Origin: Tragulus kanchil
Taxonomy: Eukaryota > Chordata > Mammalia > Artiodactyla > Tragulidae
DNA: 64,000 nt
Reading direction: 5' to 3'
Assembly: GCA_022376925.1 (NCBI GenBank)
Contig: JAIOJX010000025.1
Location: 96,189,608-96,253,607, forward strand
The notes under the pieces are model-generated. The model saw only the letters and a program-made list of their open reading frames with translations. It had not been told where the DNA came from and ran no database searches. Below are positions 46,978 to 56,415 of the stretch, one piece after another (position 1 is the stretch's first letter; the number at the start of each line of letters is the position of its first letter). Position numbers and translations under genes: made by a program.

Positions 46978-47360
46978 TCTTTTTTTAAAATTCTCTAAAA
47001 GTTTTACAGAGTTTTGTTGTTCACAGACATGTATGTTCCCAGATCAGTCATATACATATCCCTGGTCCCCAGCCCCCCAGTGCAAGAGGGTTCTCTTTTC
47101 TCTGTATCCTCTCCAGCATTTATTGTCTGCAGATATTTTGATGATGGCCATCCTGACGGGTGTGAGGTGGTATCTCATTGTAGTTTTCATTTGCATTTCT
47201 CTAATAATAAGTAAGGTTAAGCATCGCTTCATGTGCTTTTGGGCCATTTGTATGTCCTCTTTGGAGAGGCGTCTCTTTAGATCTTTTCCCCATTTTTTGA
47301 TTGGGTTGTTCGTTTTTCCAGTGCTGAGTTGTCTGAGTTGCTTATAGATTTTGGAGATTA
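46978..47360 (-). pseudogene. L1 ORF2 C-terminal part, truncated, plus short 3' end (copy at 45856-46238)
   Basis: After a frameshift at about 47360 the ORF2 text continues with '[16 protein letters not shown]' and '[16 protein letters not shown]', as usual for L1 ORF2 after the reverse transcriptase. It then departs right after 'TLLHW' at about 47090, where the family normally has the C-terminal cysteine-rich (zinc-knuckle-like) segment. About 100 bp of 3'-end-like sequence and the A tail follow directly. A large internal deletion has removed the C-terminus and most of the 3' UTR. Confidence 0.8.
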
Positions 47361-48644
47361 ATTCTTTGTTGTTTCAGTTGCTATGATTTTCTCCCACTCT
47401 GTGGGGTGTCTGTTCAGCTTTTTTGTAATTTCTTTTGCTGTACAAAAGCTTTTAAGTTTCATTAGGTCCCAAATGTTCATTTTTCTTTTCAGTTCCACTA
47501 TTTTAGTAGGTGGGTCAGAGAAGATCTTGCTTTGATTTACGTCCTTGAGGGTTTTGCCTATATTCTGCTCTAAGAGTTTGATGGTTTCTGGTATTACATT
47601 TAGGTCTTTAATCCATTTCGAGTTGATCTTTGTGTATGGTGTCAGGGAATGTTCCAACTTCCTTTGTTTGCATGTAGCTGTCCAATTTTCCCAGCACCAC
47701 TTGTTGAAGAGGCTGTCTTTGTCCCATTTTAGAGTTTCGCCTCCTTTGTCAAAAATAAGGTACCCATAGGTGCGTGGGTTTATCTCTGGGTTCTCTATCT
47801 TGTTCCATTGATCTGTAGTTCTGTTTTTGTGCCAGTACCATACTGTCTTGAGGACTATTGCTTTGTAGTAGAGTCTGAAGTTAGGGAGGCTGATTCCTCC
47901 AGCTCCATTTTTCTTCCTCAGGATTGCTTTGGCTATTTGACGTCTTTTGTGTTTCCACATGAACTGTGTTATCCTTTGGTCTAGTTCTGTGAAAAATGTC
48001 AATGGTAGCTGAATAGGGATTGCATTGAATCTGTTGATGATATTTGGTAGTATGGTCATGTTCACAATATTGTTTCTTCTGATCCAGGAACATGGAATAT
48101 CTGTCCATCTGTTTAAGTCTTCTTTAATTTCTTTCATGAGTGTCTTGTAATTTTCTGTGTACAATTCTTTTGTTTCTTTGGGTAGGTTTATTCCTAGGTA
48201 TTTTATTCTTTTGGTTGCAATGGTGAAGGGCATTGCCTCTTTGATTTCATTTTCTGATTTTTCATTGTTTGTGTATAGGAATGCCAGTGATTTCTGTGTG
48301 TTGACTTTGTATCCTGCGACTTTGCTGAATTCATTGATTAGCTCTAGTAGCTTTGTAATAGTGTCTTTGGGATTTTCTATGTATAGTATCATGTCGTCTG
48401 CAAAAAGAGAGAGCTTGACTTCTTCCTTTCCAATCTGGATTCCTTTGATTTCTTTCTCTTCTTTTATTGCTGTTGCTAGAACTTCCAGGACTATGTTGAA
48501 TAGTAGTGGTGAAAGTGGACACTGCTGTCTTGTTCCAGATCTTAGAGGGAATGCTTTCAGTTTTTCACCGTTGAGGATAATGTTCGCTGTGGGCTTCTCA
48601 TATATGGCTTTTATTATGTTGAGATAGGTTCCTTCTATGCCCAT
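47358..48644 (-). pseudogene. L1 ORF2 reverse-transcriptase palm/thumb fragment
   Basis: A 428-codon open stretch, the longest in the window. It covers the second half of the L1 reverse transcriptase and the region after it. The catalytic FADD sits at residues 81-84, preceded by 'KEEVKLSL', and '[15 protein letters not shown]' is intact. One oddity: the normally invariant 'RQGCPLSP' reads 'RQQCPLSP' (residues 39-46). The frame is entered by a frameshift at about 48645-48660 and left by another at 47360. In the living family this enzyme copies L1 RNA at the nick. A truncated, garbled copy lies at 46236-46680. Confidence 0.93.
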
Positions 48645-48915
48645 TTTCTGAAGAGTTTTTAATCATAAATGGATGTTGTACTTTGTCGAAGGCTTTTCCT
48701 GCATCTATTGAGATGATCATGTGATTTTTGTCTCTCAATTTGTTGATATGGTCTATCACATTGATTGATTTGCGGATATGGAAGAATCCTTGCATGCCTG
48801 GGATGAATCTGACTTGATCATGGTGTATGAGTTTTTTGATGTGTCGTTGAGGTCTGTTTGCTAGGATTCTGTTGAGGATCTTGGCATCTAACTTCATCAG
48901 AGAAATTGGTCTCTA
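48598..48915 (-). pseudogene. L1 ORF2 reverse-transcriptase finger fragment
   Basis: Encodes '[11 protein letters not shown]', '[15 protein letters not shown]' and '[11 protein letters not shown]' (the first catalytic Asp is retained; the usual Glu after Ala is Gly). A TAG stop at 48913-48915 separates it from the upstream part, and an extra A near 48655 shifts it out of frame with the next segment. Confidence 0.9.
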
Positions 48916-49650
48916 ATTTTCCTTTTTTGTGTTGTCTTTGCCTGGTTTGGGTATCAGGGTGATGGTGGCCTCATAGAATGTGTTTGGAAGTTTTCCTTCC
49001 TGTGCAATTTTTCGAAAGAGTTTTAGAAGGACAGGCATTGGCTCTTCTTTAAATGTTTGGTAGAATTCACCTGTGAAGCCAGCTGGCCCTGAGCTTTTAT
49101 TTTTTGGTAGATTTTTAATCACAAATTCGATTTCTGAGCTTGTGATTGGGTTGTTCAAAGTTTCTGTTTCTTCCTGGCTCAGTCTTGGTAGATTAATCTT
49201 CCCCAAGAAGCTGTCCATTTCTTCCAGGTTGTCCAGTTTGTTGCCATAGAGTTGTTCATAATAGTCTCTTAGAATCCTTTGGATTTCTGCATTATCTGTT
49301 GTAATCTCTCCTTTTTCGTTTTTGATTTTTTTGCTCTGGTTATTCTCTCTCTTTTTCTTGATGAGTCTGGCCAGTGGCTTGTAAGTTTTGTTTACCTTTT
49401 CAAAGAACCAGCTTTTTGTTTTTTTTATCTTTACTATAGTTTCTTTCATTTCTTTCTCATTTATTTCTTCTCTGGTCTTTATAATTTCTCTTCTTCTGCT
49501 GGCTTTAGGGTGTTTTTGTTCTTTCTCCAATTGTTTTAAGTGGAGGGTTAGGTCATCTGCTTCATATTTTCCTAGCTTCTTGAGGTAGGATTGTATTGCT
49601 ATAAATTTCCCTCTTAGAACTGCTTTTGCGGTATCCCATAGGTTTTGCAC
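48913..49650 (-). pseudogene. L1 ORF2 linker and N-terminal RT region
   Basis: A 245-codon frame from '[18 protein letters not shown]' through a Lys-rich linker ('[15 protein letters not shown]') and '[17 protein letters not shown]', '[18 protein letters not shown]' to '[10 protein letters not shown]', matching the L1 region between endonuclease and reverse transcriptase. It ends at the TAG at 48913. The link to the endonuclease part (49709 onward) is broken by an in-frame TAA near 49690 and a frameshift near 49715. Confidence 0.92.
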
Positions 49651-49708
49651 GGTCGTGTGTTCATTGTCATTTTCTTCTAGGAATTTTTAAATTTCTCCTT
49701 TGATTTCC

Positions 49709-49978
49709 TCAGTGATCAGTTGGTTTTTTTAGGTATGTGTTGTTTACTCTCTGTATGTTTGTGTTTTTAGCAGTCTTTTTCCTGTAGTTGATCTCTAGTC
49801 TCATTGCATTGTGGTCCAAGAAGATGTTTGATATAATTTCAGTTTTCTTGAATTGACAGAGGTTTGATTTGTGGCCCAAGATGTGGTCTATCCTGGAGAA
49901 TGTTCCATGAGCACTTGAGAAGAAAGTGTATTCTTCTGCTTTTGGATGGAACGTCCTAAAGATATCGATGAGGTCCAT
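49709..49978 (-). pseudogene. L1 ORF2 endonuclease, C-terminal half
   Basis: 'MDLIDIFRTFHPKAEEYTFF' and 'SRIDHILGHKSNL' are typical of the APE-like L1 endonuclease. The conserved Ser-Asp-His motif near the domain end reads Leu-Asp-His ('FLDHNAMRLE'), a change at a catalytic-site residue. Part of it is repeated at 50930-51063. Confidence 0.9.
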
Positions 49979-50424
49979 CTTTTCTAGTGTGGCATTTAAG
50001 GCTTGTGTTTATTAATTTTCTGTTTTGATGATCTGTCCATTTTTGTGAGAGGAGTGTTAAAGTCTCCTACTATTACTGTGTTATTATTGATTTCTTCTTT
50101 TAAGTCTGAAAGTATCTGTCTTATGTACTGAGGTGCCCCTGTGTTGGGTGCGTAGATATTCATGACTGTTATGTCTTCCTCTTGGATAGATCCCTTAATC
50201 ATGATGTAGTGACCTGCCTTGTCTCTTAGAATCTTCTTTACTTTAAAATCTATTTTGTCTGATATGAGGGTTGCTACTCCAGCTTTCTTTTGATTTCCAT
50301 TTGCATGGAATATCTTTTTCCAGCCTCTCACTTTCAGTCTATGAGTGTCTCTAGGTCTGAAGTGGGTCTCTTGTAAACAGCATATATATGGGTCATGCTT
50401 CTGGATCCATTCAGCCAGCCTGTG

Positions 50425-51063
50425 TCATTTTGTTGGAGCATTTAGTCCATTTACATTCAAAGCAATTATTGATACGAATGTTCCTGTTGTCATATTCTTA
50501 GAAGTTTGGGGTTTGATTTGTAGGACTTCTACTCTTGTATTTATTGGCTCTATCAGGCCCTTTAACACTTGTTGTAGGGCTGGTTTTGTGGTACAGAATT
50601 CTTTTAGTTTTTGCTTGTCTGTGAAGCTTTTGACTTCTCCATCAATTTTGAATGAGATTCTTGCTGGGTAGAGAATTCTTGGTTGGAGGTTATTCTCTTT
50701 TAGCCATTTAAATGTGTCTTGCCATTCTCTTCTGGCCTGCAGGATTTCTGTTGAAAGATCCGCAGTTAGACGTATGGGGTTTCCTTTATATGTTATTTGT
50801 TGTTTGCTCCTAGCTGCTTTTAGTAATCTGTCTTTATATTTAGTCTGTGTTAGTTTGATGAGAATGTGCCTTGATGTGTTTCTTTTGTAGTTCTCTATTT
50901 GGTCCAGAAGATGTGATATAATTTCAGTTTTCTTGAATTGACAGAGGTTTGATTTGTGGCCCAAGATGTGGTCTATCCTGGAGAATGTTCCATGAGCACT
51001 TGAGAAGAAAGTGTATTCTTCTGCTTTTGGATGGAACGTCCTAAAGATATCGATGAGGTCCAT
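50425..51063 (-). other. Chimeric open frame made by duplication 15
   Basis: A 212-codon frame that begins with L1 endonuclease text (residues 1-50), crosses the garbled join (about 51-60, 'HLLDQIENYK'), and continues with the ORF1 C-terminal domain ('NLQPRILYPARISFKI', 'FCTTKPALQQVLK') and the first 22 codons of ORF2. This order is the reverse of a real L1 and exists only because of the duplication. Not a gene. Confidence 0.9.
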
Positions 51064-51080
51064 CTTTTCTAGTGTGGCAT

Positions 51081-51578
51081 TTAAGGCTTGTGTTTATTAA
51101 TTTTCTGTTTTGATGATCTGTCCATTTTTGTGAGAGGAGTGTTAAAGTCTCCTACTATTACTGTGTTATTATTGATTTCTTCTTTTAAGTCTGAAAGTAT
51201 CTGTCTTATGTACTGAGGTGCCCCTGTGTTGGGTGCGTAGATATTCATGACTGTTATGTCTTCCTCTTGGATAGATCCCTTAATCATGATGTAGTGACCT
51301 GCCTTGTCTCTTAGAATCTTCTTTACTTTAAAATCTATTTTGTCTGATATGAGGGTTGCTACTCCAGCTTTCTTTTGATTTCCATTTGCATGGAATATCT
51401 TTTTCCAGCCTCTCACTTTCAGTCTATGAGTGTCTCTAGGTCTGAAGTGGGTCTCTTGTAAACAGCATATATATGGGTCATGCTTCTGGATCCATTCAGC
51501 CAGCCTGTGTCATTTTGTTGGAGCATTTAGTCCATTTACATTCAAAGCAATTATTGATACGAATGTTCCTGTTGTCAT
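51081..51578 (-). pseudogene. L1 ORF2 endonuclease, N-terminal half (copy at 49996-50493)
   Basis: Starts at the Met of 'MTTGTFVSIIALNVNGLNA'. A TGA at 51510-51512 follows 'APTK', where the family has Arg (CGA), consistent with CpG decay. Beyond it come 'GWKKIFHANGNQKKAGVA' and 'GSIQEEDITVMNIYAPN', with 'VGDFNTPL' intact. A one-base frameshift near 51095 ends the frame before 'MDLIDIF'. The endonuclease would nick genomic DNA at T-rich sites to prime insertion. Confidence 0.92.
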
Positions 51579-52526
51579 ATTCTTAGAAGTTTGGGGTTTG
51601 ATTTGTAGGACTTCTACTCTTGTATTTATTGGCTCTATCAGGCCCTTTAACACTTGTTGTAGGGCTGGTTTTGTGGTACAGAATTCTTTTAGTTTTTGCT
51701 TGTCTGTGAAGCTTTTGACTTCTCCATCAATTTTGAATGAGATTCTTGCTGGGTAGAGAATTCTTGGTTGGAGGTTATTCTCTTTTAGCCATTTAAATGT
51801 GTCTTGCCATTCTCTTCTGGCCTGCAGGATTTCTGTTGAAAGATCCGCAGTTAGACGTATGGGGTTTCCTTTATATGTTATTTGTTGTTTGCTCCTAGCT
51901 GCTTTTAGTAATCTGTCTTTATATTTAGTCTGTGTTAGTTTGATGAGAATGTGCCTTGATGTGTTTCTTCAGGGGTTTATCCTGTATGGAACTCTTTGTG
52001 CTTCTTGGACTTGGTTGACTATTTCCTTTCCCATGTTGGGGAAGTTTTCAACTATAATCTCTTCAAGAATTTTTTCATAGTCTTTCTTCCCCTCTTCTTC
52101 CTCTGGAATGCCTATAATTTTAATGTTGGTGTGTTCGATATTGTCCCATAGGTCTTTAAGGCTATCCTCAGTTGTTTTAATTCTTTCAGCTTTGTTCTGT
52201 TCTTCAGCACTTATTTCTACCATTCTGTCTTTCAGCTCACCTATCCATTCTTCTGCCTCTGACACTCTACTGTTGAGACCTTCTATAGTATTTTTGAGTT
52301 CAGCAATTGAGTTGGTGGTCTCTATTTGCTTATTTTTCATTTCCTGCATGTCTCTTCTCAGTGCACTAATTTCCTCTAATATTCTGTTTTCGGTGTTTTG
52401 CCTCCTCATTAGTATAGCTTTTCTGAATTCTCTTTCAGATAATTTGTCTATCTCCTCCTCTGTCATTTGAAGCGGTGTTTCTCTAGCTTGGTCCTTCATG
52501 TGTGCAGTGTTTCTCTGTTGTTTCAT
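51579..52526 (-). pseudogene. L1 ORF1 (nucleic-acid chaperone), one nonsense mutation
   Basis: Met at 52526 begins 'MKQQRNTAHMKDQAR', fitting the family start. Then comes a coiled-coil-like heptad region with many Glu/Lys/Ile ('LEEISALRRDMQEMKNKQIE'), the RRM part ('NIKIIGIPEEEEGKKDYEK') and 'VPYRINP'. A TGA at 51969-51971 replaces an expected Arg. After it the C-terminal domain goes on ('RNTSRHILIKL', 'PARISFKIDGEVKSFTDKQK', 'FCTTKPALQQVLKG'). In total roughly 300 codons, slightly short of usual. No stop separates it from ORF2 in this frame. The family protein trimerises and coats L1 RNA. Confidence 0.92.
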
Positions 52527-52918
52527 TATTAGGTTAGTTTTTGTTTCTTTGTGTGTGTCTGTGTGTATGGAGTTCTTTTTCCCACCAGGCTTCTTGGTTG
52601 AATTCTCCCTTCCTTTGGGTTTCTGTCCTTCTAGAAGGGTTCAGTGGTTTGTGTCTTGGATGGTGTTAGGTCTTGTTTACAGGTGAACAATCTCTAGTGT
52701 TGTATGTTCTTTGATAGTGTGGGGTCTGAGAATCAGGGTTTCCACTCCAAGGATCCTACGTTTGATGATTGGTCAGGGGGTGTAGGCTGTATGTCTGGTT
52801 TGCTATGGTGTTCTGTGATATTAGTGTAAATACTAGCATCTGAGGAACAAGAGGTGCATCCCTGATGGGTGATAGTCATAAAAGCATGCAGATGTTTTCT
52901 AACATAGTCGTAAGATAT

Positions 52919-52936
52919 ACATACATACATACACAG
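52919..52936. repeat. (CATA)n microsatellite
   Basis: Four to five repeats of 'cata' inside the L1 5' UTR. Confidence 0.8.
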
Positions 52937-53205
52937 CAATAACCACATCTAACCAGTCTTACAGAGATACAGCATGGGAAATTTTTCTGGTAAGCGACAC
53001 AATCAAAGATGATACTTGCCTGTTAAGCTTTGAATTAATTAAAATAGTGCCTGGAAAAATAGATCTGGGGCAAGGTCCTGGCTTGGACTATTTCACTGAA
53101 AGCAATTTTTAACTAAGACATGTGTTGGGGGTGAGGAGGAGGAGAGTGTATGCATAATGAGAAGGAATAGATTCATCTTGGAAGGATTTTATAGGGTTAC
53201 ATAGC

Positions 53206-55430
53206 CAAGATTAGTGTGTTGTATTGTTTAGTGCAGCTGGAAGAGACTAGTGGAGACAGGAAGGTAGGAAATATTTATCTAGAGGATAGTGGTAATAGGA
53301 GAAAGTTTTACATTTAGAACATAGAGAGAGGAAGCAGTGGCAAAGAGGAAAGAAAATTAGAAGTTTCCAAGAATTAAAATTTAAAAAAATTAAAAATTAA
53401 ATATCAAAAAAAGAAATTAAAAATTAAAAAGGGAAGAAAAACTTAATAAGAAGAGACAAAAAAAAAAAAAAAAGCCCAAACCTGACCGATCAATCAAATA
53501 AACAAAACCGTCCACAACAAATAAACAAAAAAAGCTAAATACTGTCCCTGGTTTTTATCCTCTCATCTATGTGGTGGAAGCCAATCTGCTCTCGTCGGTG
53601 TTGTCTTGATGATATAGCCTTTCCCTTACAGCATCGGTTGCTATGGTTTCTGTTTTTGTTTTCAGCAAAACCAAGGCTTTGCTGCAAGCTCAGGTGCTGG
53701 CCGGAGCGGTGGGCTGATCCCAGTCCATTGGGCATGGGGCTGCGGTGTGCCCAGTCCCGTGTTGGGTGGGGGCACCCCGGCTCTACCGCGCACCCGGCAG
53801 TAGCCTCCAATACCTGCCCTTCTCCCGGCTTCCTCTGCTGCAGGTGTAGCTATGGGGGTGCACGGGCTCCTCTGCCACTGGCGCGTGTGCACTGCCAGTT
53901 ATGCGTCCAAGTCCCAAAGGCAGGCACGAGCTTTCCCATCAGGCTCGAACCCGGTCCCCTGTCAGCAATCCGTGGGCGACTTTCCCTCTCCGTTCAGCAA
54001 GCCCCCCACTAGGAGTGTTTGAACTTACCTGGTGCCAGGCGGAAAGTCATGATTTTCGCCCGGCCAAGCAGTGCAATTTTCGCACTGGACACTCCCTGTT
54101 CGCCTCTATCCAGATCCCTAGGCAACTCCCCGCGGGGAACTTCCTAACTGCGTTCTGCCCGGACCCGCTCCAGTATCTTATCTTCACAGTGTCTTAATTT
54201 CTGCCATTGATCCGGCCGTATTCTTGGAATTTTCACGCTGAGCGCTGCCCTCTCTCCCCCAACGCTCCACTCAGGCCCCTTTAGGCACTTGCTAGCCCTC
54301 AGTCCGGTCCAGCGTAGCAAGATTAGTGTGTTAATGAGTGGAGAACTAGTGGAGACAGGAAGGTAGGAAATATTTATCTAGAGGATAGTGGTAATAGGAG
54401 AAAGTTTTACATTTAGAACATAGAGAGAGGAAGCAGTGGCAAAGAGGAAAGAAAATTAGAAGTTTCCAAGAATTAAAATTTAAAAAAATTAAAAATTAAA
54501 TATCAAAAAAAGAAATTAAAAATTAAAAAGGGAAGAAAAACTTAATAAGAAGAGACAAAAAAAAAAAAAAAAGCCCAAACCTGACCGATCAATCAAATAA
54601 ACAAAACCGTCCACAACAAATAAACAAAAAAAGCTAAATACTGTCCCTGGTTTTTATCCTCTCATCTATGTGGTGGAAGCCAATCTGCTCTCGTCGGTGT
54701 TGTCTTGATGATATAGCCTTTCCCTTACAGCATCGGTTGCTATGGTTTCTGTTTTTGTTTTCAGCAAAACCAAGGCTTTGCTGCAAGCTCAGGTGCTGGC
54801 CGGAGCGGTGGGCTGATCCCAGTCCATTGGGCAGGGGGCTGCGGTGTGCCCAGTCCCGTGTTGGGTGGGGGCACCCCGGCTCTACCGCGCACCCGGCAGT
54901 AGCCTCCAATACCTGCCCTTCTCCCGGCTTCCTCTGCTGCAGGTGTAGCTATGGGGGTGCACGGGCTCCTCTGCCACTGGCGCGTGTGCACTGCCAGTTA
55001 TGCGTCCAAGTCCCAAAGGCAGGCACGAGCTTTCCCATCAGGCTCGAACCCGGTCCCCTGTCAGCAATCCGTGGGCGACTTTCCCTCTCCGTTCAGCAAG
55101 CCCCCCACTAGGAGTGTTTGAACTTACCTGGTGCCAGGCGGAAAGTCATGATTTTCGCCCGGCCAAGCAGTGCAATTTTCGCACTGGACACTCCCTGTTC
55201 GCCTCTATCCAGATCCCTAGGCAACTCCCCGCGGGGAACTTCCTAACTGCGTTCTGCCCGGACCCGCTCCAGTATCTTATCTTCACAGTGTCTTAATTTC
55301 TGCCATTGATCCGGCCGTATTCTTGGAATTTTCACGCTGAGCGCTGCCCTCTCTCCCCCAACGCTCCACTCAGGCCCCCTTTTAGGGCACTTGCTAGCGC
55401 GCACTCCGTCAGTCCGGTCCAGCGTGGGGT
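53206..55430. repeat. Tandem duplication 16 (period 1099 bp), inside the L1 5' UTR
   Basis: 53206-54317 recurs at 54318-55430. The start of the second copy ('gttaatgagtggagaac') and the end of the first ('ccctttaggcacttgc') are shortened, garbled versions of the partner. The 17-A run has equal length in both. One T/G difference occurs near 53735/54834. Confidence 0.95.
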
Positions 55431-55628
55431 TAGGATAGAGGGTTCTCAGAACAGTAGCTCCGGGAAAGTTCTGACTGTTCACTCTTCGACCCTCGCGGAC
55501 CAAAGGAGTTCTTCAGTCGTCTAGCTGCTGGTTTGTTGGTGGTGTTTCATTTCTTGATTAGTTCTGGTGATTCTGTTGGGGAGCTGGTGAAATCTTCCCC
55601 TCATTCCTCCAACATCTTGGCCCCCCTC

Positions 55629-55641
55629 TATATCCTCTTCT
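55629..55641. repeat. L1 target-site duplication, 5' side
   Basis: tatatcctcttct, identical to 45843-45855 and 46965-46977. Confidence 0.92.
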
Positions 55642-55807
55642 ATGTCAAAGACCTACATATGGGTTGGCGGTGGTGGTGGTGCTGAGATCTGTTGGTAGCT
55701 ATGTTCTTTGATTTGTGGTGGTTCCCTGTGAGAGAGAAGAAAGCAGACACATTAACAGCAAATATGAGTGGGTGTTTTATCTCTGGTCCCTTTCCAGGCT
55801 TTCTGTC
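55642..55807. other. Unassigned DNA with a (GGT)n run
   Basis: Flank of the L1; 'ggcggtggtggtggtgctg' near 55666-55684. No gene. Confidence 0.5.
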
Positions 55808-56026
55808 CTGCGTGCTAAATCACTTTAGTCATGTCCAATTATGTGGTCTTGTGGACTCTAGCCTGTCAGGCTCCTCTGTCTATGGGATTATCCAGGCAGG
55901 GATACTGGAGTGGGTTGCCATTTCCTTCTCCAGGGGATTTTCATGACCCAGGGATTGAACCGTCGTCTCTTATGTCTCCTGCATTAGCAGCTGGGTTCTT
56001 TACCACTAGTGCCACTTGAGAAGCAG
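55808..56026 (-). mobile_element. Bov-tA SINE
   Basis: Antisense: 'cactttagtcatgtccaatt', 'gatactggagtgggttgcc', 'gacccagggattgaacc', head 'tctttaccactagtgccac'. Confidence 0.9.
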
Positions 56027-56245
56027 ACCTGACTGAGTGCTAATTCTTCCCTTAGTTGTCTGAAACTTCAAATATATTTCTCTTTTAAATTTAAGCAGGT
56101 TTGTGTTGCTACTTTCCACAGAGAGTTGTGACAAATGCAAGATACATTTTAAAATATACCATTTAGTGCTTCAATGCATTATATTTTACATTCAAAATTG
56201 TGGTTAAAAGTGATCTGATAAATATCTGATATAATTCTTAGAGTC
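56027..56245. other. Unassigned AT-rich DNA
   Basis: No recognisable feature. Confidence 0.5.
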
Positions 56246-56250
56246 AAGTA

Positions 56251-56415
56251 GAGCAGTGCTTCTGAAACACTAAAGTGCACACAACTCACCAGGGAATCTG
56301 GTGAATATGTAGATCCTGATGTTATAGGTTAGAGTGTGTGCAGGGAGTCTGCTTTCTAGGGAGCTCCTAGGGACCTACCTGCTTGCTGCAGGTTTGAGGA
56401 CTACAATTTAAGAAA
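56251..56415 (+). repeat. MER5-like hAT element
   Basis: 'gcagtgcttctgaaacactaaag', 'accagggaatctggtgaatatg', 'gcaggtttgaggactacaatt' fit the MER5 layout; diverged. Confidence 0.6.

Larger units (their letters stand above)
45571..47826. repeat. Tandem duplication 14 (period 1122 bp), spans the L1 3' junction
   Basis: 45571-46692 recurs at 46693-47826. The unit includes flanking DNA, the L1 target-site duplication and about 830 bp of antisense ORF2. The last ~100 bp of the first copy (46590-46692) is garbled: it keeps blocks such as 'agagtttcgcctcctttgtc' and 'gatctgtagtt' but drops the text between them. The second copy reads on normally into L1. Confidence 0.95.
49812..51969. repeat. Tandem duplication 15 (period 1085 bp), inside L1 ORF1/ORF2
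   Basis: The stretch from 'tggtccaagaag' (49812) to about 50882 recurs from about 50900 to 51967. The join at 50883-50915 is garbled. Each copy contains part of the endonuclease, the ORF1/ORF2 boundary and the end of ORF1. Confidence 0.95.
45856..55628 (-). mobile_element. LINE-1, 5'-complete, antisense, inactive; inflated by duplications
   Basis: On the minus strand the element starts at 55628 with 'gaggggggccaagatgttgg', the classic L1 5' UTR opening, and ends in an A-rich tail at 46978 (and again at 45856). A perfect 13-bp target-site duplication brackets it. Order: GC-rich 5' UTR (55628 to about 52530), ORF1 (52526 to about 51580), ORF2 (from about 51578), and a shortened 3' end. Taking 46978-55628 and removing the two internal tandem duplications leaves about 6.45 kb, normal for L1. 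Both ORFs carry stops and frameshifts, so it cannot move by itself. Confidence 0.95.
52530..55628 (-). promoter_or_regulatory. L1 5' UTR/internal promoter region, partly duplicated
   Basis: From the element's 5' end at 55628 to ORF1. The outer part (about 55560 back to 53560) is GC-rich with many CpGs ('ctgcccggacccgctccag', 'cgcgcacccggcag'), as expected of an L1 promoter. An A-rich tract with a 17-A run lies at 53385-53475 and again at 54485-54570. Frames of up to 147 codons on either strand are by-products of GC richness. Without duplication 16 the UTR would be about 2.0 kb. Part of 52740-53200 does not match anything I can name and might be UTR or an insertion. Confidence 0.75.

Noticed and set aside
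48157..48627. 156-codon plus-strand frame
   Set aside because: Exact antisense shadow of the L1 reverse-transcriptase frame at 47358-48644.
53569..54197. Plus-strand frames of 147 and 98 codons in GC-rich DNA, repeated at 54668
   Set aside because: They are antisense to the L1 5' UTR; GC-rich DNA has few stops. No independent gene evidence.
53560..55560. CpG-rich region as a host gene promoter or CpG island
   Set aside because: It lies inside a full L1 bounded by target-site duplications and is the L1's own 5' UTR.
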